Shown here in pieces: positions 26,878 to 34,600 of a DNA stretch of 64,000 nt. This DNA comes from Austwickia chelonae. GTDB taxonomy: Bacteria > Actinomycetota > Actinomycetes > Actinomycetales > Dermatophilaceae. Each line of letters begins with the position of its first letter. Positions within the stretch are counted from its first letter, which is position 1. The notes under the pieces are model-generated. The model was not told where the DNA came from. It worked only from the letters and a program-made list of their open reading frames with translations, and did not search any database. The DNA is taken from assembly GCF_003391095.1 (NCBI RefSeq), contig NZ_CP031447.1:1922001-1986000 (forward strand). The letters run 5' to 3'. The position numbers and the translations under genes are program-made.

Positions 26878-27314
26878 CGTCTGTCCCCCGATATGTCAGC
26901 CCTCAACCTGGACGAATGTCCGGAAAGAACCTTAGGTGGAGTTCAGGACCTTTGTTCCCGGCCTGAGATACCAGCACGACCCGCAGCAGGAATTCGTCCG
27001 CCACAGGCCGTGAACCTTCATCACAACACGGTTGATTCACCGGCCCGTCTCCGTGATGTGAGGCCCGTCACACCCCTCGGCAGTGAGGGTCGGCCACCCG
27101 CTCAGCGCACCCTTTCAGGTCGTCCTCCGGGCAGACACTGAATCGGCCCGCGGGATACCACGTTGGCCGGAGGGCGTCGTCGGCAGCGTGACCCGCTGCG
27201 CCGGATACCACGCGGCCGCCGTAGTACCCGTCGCGTCCATCGTGTTACTCGGCGTGGGCGGAGAGTGGCGCGTCCGACAGGGGCTGGTCGTTACCGCCGT
27301 GGCGCTCTCCGCGT
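26878..27314. other. Intergenic mosaic upstream of tadA
   Basis: This 437-bp stretch carries the presumed tadA promoter (near 26880-27060). It also holds one copy of the 37-bp repeat (27076-27112) and, directly adjacent, a fragment similar to tadB (27113-27148). The motif GGATACCACG occurs twice (about 27155 and 27203). No open frame here has family resemblance that I can name. Confidence 0.6.
27076..27112. repeat. 37-bp direct repeat, copy 1
   Basis: This copy matches copy 2 (28663-28699) at 34 of 37 positions, in the same orientation. Copy 2 spans the stop codon of the CHAP gene, so this copy looks like a duplicated 3' end of that gene. The copies are 1587 bp apart and enclose the pentapeptide-repeat gene. 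Confidence 0.8.
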
Positions 27315-28328
27315 CTACCAGTGAACGGGCCGACTGAGCGCCGGCGGCAGTACGGTAGCCGCGTCGCCCTTGGCCGCATTCAGCTGCGCTTGGGTGAGGA
27401 ACAGCACGCCGGTGAGGTCCGCGCCGCACAGATCGGCGTCCCGCAGATCGGCCCCGATCAGGTCGGCGCCGCGCAGATCGGCCCCGCTGAGGTCGGCCGC
27501 GACGAGGAGAGCGCCGCGCAAGCTCGCCTTGCTGAGGTCGGCACCGGACAGCTTCGCACCGATCAGATCGGCTCCACGGTAGCTCTTCTTACGGCCCGAA
27601 ACCTGAGCCCTGGCCAGCTCGCTGGCGCGCAGCAACAGTGTGTTGACCTCGCTGCGTAGCGTATTCACGTTCAGCGCACTGATCGACTCGACACTGCCGC
27701 GGGTCACACCGTCGATGTGGGCCAGCGCCTTCCGCAGCTCCTTGTGCACGGGGCGGGCCGACGGGAGGTCGAGGGCCTCGGTGATATACCAAAGCAGCTC
27801 GTGCAACTGTCGAATCACGGAGAAGACCTCAAACATGGAGCCCGCTGTCTTCGGCACCTGACGCCAGTCAATCCTTCCAAAGGTGATCTGGGACACCTTC
27901 TGCCCGGCGCCGAAGCAGTCGAACACGGTGCAGCCCTGATAGCCCTTGTCGCGCAGCTGCACATGGATGCCGCAGCGGAAGTCCTGCTGGAGGTTCGAGC
28001 ACGGCTTGCCGGCGGGCTTGTCGACAGCGAAGTCGGCGGAGCGGGCGAAGGGCAGGGCCACGCAGCACAGGCCGAAGCAGTTGCCGCAGTCCGACTGGAG
28101 GTCCTTGCGGTCGTTCCTCGGGGGTCTGCGATCCGGGCCAGCTCTGCCGCCGTGTCGGTCCTTGTCCGCGGACAGACGCTTACGCTCGCCCGCCGCGGAC
28201 AGGTGGCTCTGCTTGTCCGAGGTAGGCGACCGTCGGCGTCTCCCTGCGGAGGAGGACTGTTTACGACCTCCGACCGCTGAGGGGCCCTTGCCCCCCGAAG
28301 AAGTGGAGTCTCCGTACTCTGACAACAC
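27315..28328 (-). CDS. Pentapeptide-repeat protein with Cys-rich N-terminal domain
   Basis: This 337-residue protein has three parts. First is a charged, Ser/Arg/Lys-rich tail of about 80 residues. Second is a Cys-rich block: DCGNCFGLCCVALPFARSADFA, PCSNLQQDFRCGIH, GCTVFDCFGAGQKVSQ. Third is a helical linker and a C-terminal right-handed pentapeptide-repeat region (about ten A(D/N)L-type units: GADLIGAKLSGADLSKASLRGALLVAADLSG). It ends SRPVHW. This arrangement is known from a widespread actinobacterial family of unknown function; the Cys cluster may bind metal. The GTG at 28328 is chosen for AGGAG 8 nt upstream. It sits between two copies of a 37-bp repeat. Confidence 0.82.
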   Translation of the reverse strand: MLSEYGDSTSSGGKGPSAVGGRKQSSSAGRRRRSPTSDKQSHLSAAGERKRLSADKDRHGGRAGPDRRPPRNDRKDLQSDCGNCFGLCCVALPFARSADFAVDKPAGKPCSNLQQDFRCGIHVQLRDKGYQGCTVFDCFGAGQKVSQITFGRIDWRQVPKTAGSMFEVFSVIRQLHELLWYITEALDLPSARPVHKELRKALAHIDGVTRGSVESISALNVNTLRSEVNTLLLRASELARAQVSGRKKSYRGADLIGAKLSGADLSKASLRGALLVAADLSGADLRGADLIGADLRDADLCGADLTGVLFLTQAQLNAAKGDAATVLPPALSRPVHW

Positions 28329-28465
28329 CGTGCGTGCTCCTGCTGGTCGACGAACGCGGCATGCCGCGACGCTCCTGGAACGGCTTTTATTCTCGCAGAT
28401 GGTGCATAGTGCCCGACAGAGCCCACACATACCGGTCCCAGTGACCGGTTTCAGTCCACCGGGCA

Positions 28466-28686
28466 AAGATGCAGCGCAGCCAGGAGCGCGCGCTCCTGGC
28501 CGGGGACGTCATAGGCCAGAGCGCCGTGCAGCGCCGGAACGGCAGCCAGGGTCGGGGCGACCAGCACAGGTCGTGGTCGAGGAAGAAACGCCCCACAGGC
28601 CGGGTCACGCGGTCCTGGGCCTCCAATGCCGACAGCACGTCGAACGCGGTAAATGCCTCGATCTCGGCAGCGACGGTCGGCCACCC
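28466..28686 (-). pseudogene. Frameshifted gene remnant of unknown family
   Basis: Downstream of the CHAP stop, one frame reads protein-like through AAEIEAFTAFDVLSALEAQD and VGRFFLDHDLCW. It then loses coherence near 28570-28580, where a second frame takes over with APTLAAVPALHGALAYDVPG, ERALLAALHLCPVD and a stop. Joined by a one-base shift they would form one continuous C-terminal domain of about 70 residues. I do not recognise the family. The lack of a start and the shift indicate a decayed fragment. Confidence 0.45.
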
Positions 28687-28699
28687 GTTCAGCGCACCC
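28663..28699. repeat. 37-bp direct repeat, copy 2 (spans the CHAP gene stop codon)
   Basis: This copy contains the last codons and TGA of the CHAP gene plus 26 bp beyond it. It agrees with copy 1 at 34 of 37 positions. Confidence 0.8.
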
Positions 28700-29288
28700 C
28701 GAACCCGATGATCGCCAGCTCCGGCCCCCGTCGATGCCGAGTGACCGCGATCTTGCCCTCCTCATTGCCCCCGACCGTGGTGAGCACCCCGTCCTTCTCC
28801 TCCAGCACGAAATTGGTGTGATGCCCGAAGGGCGAGGACTCCCGGTACATCACGATGTCGCCCAACTTCGGCCGGTAACCGGAGTCAGCCGACCGGAAAG
28901 CACCCTTCTTCACCAAGGAATCCTGCAAGGTCCACACGCCAGGTATACGCCACCCACCAGAGTGCGGATTGGCCAGTGGCGCACCGGATTCTTTCGCCAC
29001 CCAGGACACGAAGTTGGCGCACCACGGCTCATCCGCGCCTTGGGAATACTCCGTCCCCTGACGTGGCGACCGGTACTCCGCACGTACCACGGCCAAGAAA
29101 CGCTGCTGGGCAGGAGTCAACGAGGACTCACTGATCGGCGGAAATTCCTCCCGGGCCGCACCGGTCGCAGACAGCCCGGGGACCGACCCGGCCACCAGCG
29201 ACGGCACCCCGCAACCTCCGACGAGACCGATCGATGCCGCAACCGACACCCCGAGCAAGACATGTCTGACTCTCATCACGAGCGACAT
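28689..29288 (-). CDS. CHAP-domain lipoprotein (putative cell-wall hydrolase)
   Basis: This 199-residue protein starts with a signal and lipobox (VLLGVSVAASIGLVGGC, Cys near residue 26). A CHAP-type amidase/peptidase domain follows: catalytic Cys in ADEPWCANFVSWVAKESG, LGDIVMYRESS, the His in FGHHTNFVLEEKDG, and TTVGGNEEGKIAVTRHRR. It is expected on the outer face of the membrane acting on peptidoglycan peptides. The ATG at 29288 has AGGA 8 nt upstream. Its last codons lie in a 37-bp repeat. Confidence 0.85.
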   Translation of the reverse strand: MSLVMRVRHVLLGVSVAASIGLVGGCGVPSLVAGSVPGLSATGAAREEFPPISESSLTPAQQRFLAVVRAEYRSPRQGTEYSQGADEPWCANFVSWVAKESGAPLANPHSGGWRIPGVWTLQDSLVKKGAFRSADSGYRPKLGDIVMYRESSPFGHHTNFVLEEKDGVLTTVGGNEEGKIAVTRHRRGPELAIIGFGVR

Positions 29289-29475
29289 CGTGGCATCCTG
29301 AGAACACGCTTGTCAGCGGATATCTGGCAAGCCGACCCGGATCAAGAGTCGGCGACTTCAGCGCCCACTCTGCGAGGCGACTCCGGCATCCCCCCTCAGC
29401 CGACAAGAATATTCTTGGTGCGGAAGGGAGTCGCCGTTCTCCTCGTTTTCGGACATGCCACCCTAATGTAGGTTC

Positions 29476-29991
29476 ATGGTCGATGACATGAACATCCCCC
29501 ATGGCACCGGGACCCTTCCCCCACCCGAGTACGACTGGGCCAACGACCCCGACGGGCTCACCCCAGCGGATTTCGATACCAGGGATTGGCTGCTCGACTC
29601 CCTGCTCTCGGCGATCCCCGGAGAAAGCGACACCGACAAGGCCATCAGCATCGGTCTGTCCGTGAACGGAACGGTCCTTTCAGGCAGAGCCGTCTCCTTC
29701 GCCCGATGGACGAAATTATGGACCGCCTATCTCGCAGAGTCCGGCGGGCGGAACGGACAAGAACTCGGCGAGGGGTTCCAGATCGTCCTCCCCGATGCTG
29801 TCCAACACCGGACCGATTTCCGCAGCCGCCGAGAAGCCCGCCATCTACCGGTTCCTAGCCCCGAATATCTCAATTTGACCCACGTCAAGGTGATCGTCGG
29901 CGGCCAGCTGGTCAACATCCGGTTCACCCGCGTACGGATAAGCCAGATCGACGCGTGGTGGGTCGGTGAGTTCGGGGAGGAAGAAGCCTGA
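29476..29991 (+). CDS. Hypothetical protein, weak GvpU-like pattern
   Basis: This 171-residue acidic protein starts MVDDMNIPHGTG and has a helical middle (DWLLDSLLSAIPGESDTDKA) that leads into ISIGLSVNGTVLSGRAVSFARWTKLW. Its end is EYLNLTHVKVIVGGQLVNIRFTRVRISQIDAWWVGEFG. The pattern of a small-molecule-free beta barrel with a vSG turn, a ysLkdV strand and a final vdaW..G resembles the GvpU family of gas-vesicle accessory proteins. No other gvp gene is present, so function is not assigned. The last 147 bp overlap the convergent nitronate monooxygenase gene. Confidence 0.6.
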   Translation: MVDDMNIPHGTGTLPPPEYDWANDPDGLTPADFDTRDWLLDSLLSAIPGESDTDKAISIGLSVNGTVLSGRAVSFARWTKLWTAYLAESGGRNGQELGEGFQIVLPDAVQHRTDFRSRREARHLPVPSPEYLNLTHVKVIVGGQLVNIRFTRVRISQIDAWWVGEFGEEEA

Positions 29992-31419
29992 CGCCTCCTG
30001 GTCGGACAGGAGCCAGCGCACCGCTTCCGCCGCCGACCAGCCCTGCGGGTACAGCTCCAACAGGCGCCGTGCCCCCCGTAGGTCCTGCCCCAGGGTCACC
30101 CCGGGGACTTCCACGTAACCGTCCTTGCGAGTCTGCCCCAGTCCGATGTTGGCCATCAGCGCATTACACAGACAACGCCGTCCGACGGTGTCCGCCTCTG
30201 CCCCACCCTTGCGCAGGTAGAGATCCACCGGCTCGCTCGGGCAGCGATAGCCCAGCGAACCGTCCGGCCGCTCGTAGGGCTCCCGAAGGTAGGACAGATC
30301 GCACAGTCGCGGACGTTGCGCGTAGATCCCCTCCTGAGAGGCCGAGTCGGTCAATTCGGCCAACTTGAAGGGAAAACCCGTCGGCGAAGCCCTCGGATCG
30401 TTCCGCACCCGCAGACTGCCCGAACGCACCTCGGCCAATAAACGTTCGCGCAGCGGAGCTGCCAGACCCGACTCGGTGGACAAGGCGAAGACCGTTCCGC
30501 ACTGCACCCCGGCCGCGCCCTCGGCCAGCGCGGCGGCCACCCCTTCGGGATCAGCTTGAGCGCCGGCCACCCAGAAAGGCACCCCCAGCCCCTCGAACTT
30601 CGTCAGATCAGCGAGATCCCTCGGACCGTAGACCGGCCCACCGTCCTCTCCCAGCTGCAAAGCGCCACGCGGTGGTGCGCTGTGCCCGCCGGCCAATGGA
30701 CCTTCGACCACAAACCCGTCCGGGCGGATCCGGTCGTCACGACACAGATAGGTCGCCAAGGAGTGCACCGACACGATCGCCAGGAACTCCGGTTTCGACA
30801 GGGTCGGCACCGGTACCCCCAACGCGGTCTGAGGGTCGAGACGCGTCACATGTCGACGGGTGGCACCGGCCACGTCAAGCGTCAGTTCCCCCGCACGACC
30901 TGCCGTGAGATCTCTGATCAGTTGAGGAATCTCACGGGGAATGCCCGCCCCCATCAGCACTGCGTCGACCCCGGCCAGCAGAGCGCCGAGAAGTGCTGCC
31001 GGTGTCCCCATCTGGATTTTCTCCAGAAGATTGATCCCGACGAGCCCCTGATGCCCTTCCTTGGCCAGCCAGACCTCGACGAAGTTCCCGGTGATCGCCA
31101 GATCCAGGGCGTCTTGACCGGGTGAGGCAGTCAGCCGCGGCTGCGGACGATAGGGCGTGCCGGACGCGCGACCGTCCGGACGGTGATACTTCGTCAGCAC
31201 CCGCTCGGCCATCCCCTGATCGGGGAAGTCTGCGAGCGCCCTGCGACAGTGCCCGGCCAGGTCTCCGTCCTGGAGACGCCGTGCCAGGACCGAGTCCAGG
31301 GCCGTCCCGGAGACCACTCCGAGCTGTCCTGTGGAGGCTACTGCGCGGGCCATCTGCCAGGAGGAAACAGCGACGCCCATTCCGCCCTGGATGATCGTGG
31401 GAAGCACGGGGAAGGTCAT
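29845..31419 (-). CDS. Nitronate monooxygenase / 2-nitropropane dioxygenase family flavoprotein
   Basis: This 524-residue TIM-barrel flavoprotein shows PTIIQGGMGVAVSSWQMARAVASTGQLGVVSGTALD, NLLEKIQMGTPAALLGALLAGVDAVLMGAGIPREIP, VVEGPLAGGHSAPPRG, VPFWVAGAQADPEGVAAALAEGAAGVQCGTVFAL and a Cys-rich part (CLCNALMANIGLGQ). It is longer than typical nitronate monooxygenases, through inserts and a C-terminal extension of about 65 residues. FMN binding is expected; the substrate is unknown. The ATG at 31419 has GGAG 8 nt upstream. Five 15-bp repeats lie just upstream. Confidence 0.85.
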   Translation of the reverse strand: MTFPVLPTIIQGGMGVAVSSWQMARAVASTGQLGVVSGTALDSVLARRLQDGDLAGHCRRALADFPDQGMAERVLTKYHRPDGRASGTPYRPQPRLTASPGQDALDLAITGNFVEVWLAKEGHQGLVGINLLEKIQMGTPAALLGALLAGVDAVLMGAGIPREIPQLIRDLTAGRAGELTLDVAGATRRHVTRLDPQTALGVPVPTLSKPEFLAIVSVHSLATYLCRDDRIRPDGFVVEGPLAGGHSAPPRGALQLGEDGGPVYGPRDLADLTKFEGLGVPFWVAGAQADPEGVAAALAEGAAGVQCGTVFALSTESGLAAPLRERLLAEVRSGSLRVRNDPRASPTGFPFKLAELTDSASQEGIYAQRPRLCDLSYLREPYERPDGSLGYRCPSEPVDLYLRKGGAEADTVGRRCLCNALMANIGLGQTRKDGYVEVPGVTLGQDLRGARRLLELYPQGWSAAEAVRWLLSDQEASGFFLPELTDPPRVDLAYPYAGEPDVDQLAADDHLDVGQIEIFGARNR

Positions 31420-31464
31420 CGGCCGACTCCGTTCGGTAGAGGACGGAAGAGACCTCGGCAACTG

Positions 31465-31539
31465 AACTTACGCTCCCGAAGGTTTCGCCACCGTAACTTA
31501 CGGAAGCGAAAGTTACGGTAGCGAAGGTTTGCGCTACCG
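31465..31539. repeat. Array of five degenerate 15-bp tandem units (candidate operator)
   Basis: Units start at 31465, 31480, 31495, 31510 and 31525 and fit the pattern ARSTTWCGSNASCGW. Units 3 and 4 form a perfect inverted repeat, CCGTAACTT (31491-31499) with AAGTTACGG (31510-31518), 10 nt apart. A second one, CGGTAGCG (31517-31524) with CGCTACCG (31532-31539), follows. The array lies 46 bp upstream of the monooxygenase start and 88 bp upstream of the FHA-ATPase start, so it could control either gene. Confidence 0.75.
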
Positions 31540-31626
31540 GGAAGTACCTCCGGCCTGTCGCCACTTATCCACAGGCTCAGCTCTCCGAGCCACCCGACCG
31601 GACCCCCAACGCCCAGGATGCTCCGC

Positions 31627-34600
31627 ATGGAGCTCACGATCACCCTGCGCCACGGCGCCGCCGACTGCTCCGAGCTGAACCTGCTCGTCACCGCCCCCGA
31701 GGACACCCCCTTCTCCGCGCTACGTGCCGTCTTCGAACACGAACTCGGAATCAACCGCTCCGCCGACTCCCTCTCCCCGAGCGATGCGCTTCCCCATTGC
31801 GCAGGAACTCTGGTCGAGGACACCGACCTCTTCGGACATCCCCCGCTCCTCGATGGGTCCGTCATCGTCTGGGAGGCCTCCCGGCCTGCCGCACCGACGG
31901 GTCAGGCCGCCGTGGTCGATCTACGGATCGTCTCCGGTCCTGACGCCGGACGTCGGGTCGCGTTGCCCTACGGTGATCATCTGATCGGTCGGAGCCCGGA
32001 CGCCGACATCCCCCTGAGCGATCGCACCGCCTCACGTCGACATGCCACCTTGCGGGTCTCCCCGACCGGGGTCACCGCCCACGACCATGGCGCCAGCAAC
32101 GGGGTACATCTCGACGGCCGCCCCATGGAGGGCACCAGCATCCAGGTCCGGGCGCAAGACGTCCTGAACCTGGGTGCCACCGGGATCGTCGTCCGTCCCC
32201 TGAGCGCGATTTCTCCGACAGCAGGTCGGCCCCGCGGAGACGGAACGGTCTCGTTTCATCCGGCACCGAGAGAGGTCACTCAGCCTGTGTCTGGGACCAT
32301 CCGCCGGCCCACGCCACCGGTAGGAGGCGAACAGCCCCGACTCTCCTGGATCCTCCTCCTGCTGCCTCTGGCATTCTCCGCCGGAGCAGCCTTCCTCCTG
32401 CACAGTCCCACGCTCCTCCTCTTCGGCCTGCTGGGACCGGTCCTGTCCTTGGCCCAACATCTCACCGACAGACGGCACCGCCGCGGACACCGGCAGAAGG
32501 AGGCGGAGAAGTATCGGACCCTCCTACAGGAATCCCAGCGGAGAACCGCGGTGCTCCTGGCAGAAGAAGCCTCGATACGCAGACTCTCCTGCCCCGACCT
32601 GGCCACCGTCGTCGAGGTCTGTCTCCTCCGAGACCACCGACTATGGGCCCGTCGCCACCAGGACTACGACTGGATGCAGCTCAGTGTGGGACGTGGTAGC
32701 ACCCCGAGCACATTGGCCGTCCACGACGGAGAGCATGTCGAGCACCCATCCCTGACCGACGTCCCGGTCACCGTGGCGATTGACGCCGTGACCGGACTCG
32801 CCCCTGACACCTCGAGCATCGAGGACCACCACGCCGCCGAGGGACTGCTCCGTGCCTTCCTGACACAGATCGCCACATGGCACAGTCCTCGGGCGCTCCG
32901 GCTGTGGGTCGTCGGCGAGGATCTGTCTTCTCTGGCCGACTGGGCATGGCTCGGCCGGTTACCCCACGTCCGCGCCGTGGACGATCCGGCCAGCGTCCAG
33001 GTTCTCCACATCGACGACTGCGGCCTGCTGCGCCGAGGACTGGCACCCCTGTTGAGCGAGTTACAGACCCGCCGTTCCTCGCCACGAGCACCCCTCAGAA
33101 CAGGCCACCGCAACGGGCCCGACCAGTTGGTGGTCCTGATCGGCGGGCCTCGTCTCCGGGAGAACCCCGACCTGTCGATCCTGCTCCAGGAAGGCCCAGC
33201 ACACGGCATCGCGGTACTGTGTCTCGCCACAGATCGTCGGGATCTCCCCGCCGAGTGCGCCACCACCGTGCTGGTCGGCCACCACACAGGCCTAGGCCAT
33301 CAGGCGCAGATCCGCACTCCGGCCGGGTCACGAAGTGTCCGGCCGGATCTCTGTCCGCTGGAGGTCGCCGAGGAGGTCGCCCACGCGCTCGCTCCACTAC
33401 GGGATGCCACCCCGTCCGCAGGTCATGAGCTACCGGAGGCCGTCCGGATCAGTGAACTCGTCGAGGATGCTTTCGACCCTGAGTCGATCGTCCGCGGATG
33501 GCTGCAGTCACCGGCGAGTACTGCCGTCGCCATCGGACGAGGTGCCGACGGAGCTGTGCGCATCGACCTGTGCACGGACGGCCCGCACATCCTGGTCGGC
33601 GGGACCACAGGATCGGGCAAGTCGGAGCTGCTCCGTTCCCTCGTCGCCGGCCTTGCCCGGGTGAATCGCCCAGACCGGTTGGCTTTCGTGCTGATCGACT
33701 ACAAGGGTGGTTCCGCCTTCGATGCTTGTACCGCTCTGCCCCATGTGGTGGGCCTGGTCACCGACCTCGACGACGCACAGACTCGTCGGGCGCTGGCGGG
33801 GCTCGATGCGGAGCTCCGCCGACGCGAGTCTCTGCTGCGGGCGGCAGGTGCGAGTGATCTGGAGGAGTACCACCGGATGGTCGATGCCGGACGTCTCGGT
33901 CCGGACGGTCACCCGCTGACCCATATCGCACGGCTTGTGGTCGTGATCGATGAATTCCGTTCGCTGGCGGACGAGCTTCCCGACTTTGTCTCCGGGCTGG
34001 TGCGTCTGGCCGCCCTGGGGCGTTCCCTGGGCCTGCACCTGGTCCTGGCGACCCAGCGCCCTGCCGGCATCGTTTCGGCCGATATGCGTGCCAATATCTC
34101 GCTGCGGATCGCGCTGCGCGTTCGTGACCCTCATGATTCCCTCGACCTGGTCGAGACCGAATCGGCCGCCCGGATCAGCCCCCGCCGACCGGGGCGCGCG
34201 GTGATCCGTGGCGCCGATCAGGAGCCGATCACCGTACAGACCGCTTATCTGGGAAGCCGCCGGGGACGGCGAGTCGTCCCGTTGGAGGTCCGCCGTGTCC
34301 TTGCTCCGGGAGCCTGTCCCGGTGTTCAGGAGTCTCCGCTGGTCCACTCTGCTTCCCCACCAGCTGGGTCTCCGGCCTCTGCTGAAGAAGCGGACGAAGA
34401 ATCCACCGATCTACACCGCCTTGTCTCGGCTGTCGCCAAAGCCGGTGTACTCGCCGGTGCCCCGACGCCGGAACCGCCGTGGCTTCCGCCTCTGCCGACC
34501 ATGATCACGGCGGAGGAGGTCGCCACGACCTCGACAGCCGTGCACGATCTGTTCGATGGCTTCCATGACTCCGACCTCGGGAGCGTCCCGGAGGTTCCGG

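Noticed and set aside
27083-27337. 84-codon plus-strand frame with a membrane-like end
   Set aside because: It begins in the 37-bp repeat, overlaps the pentapeptide gene, and covers the mosaic region, so it is probably chance.
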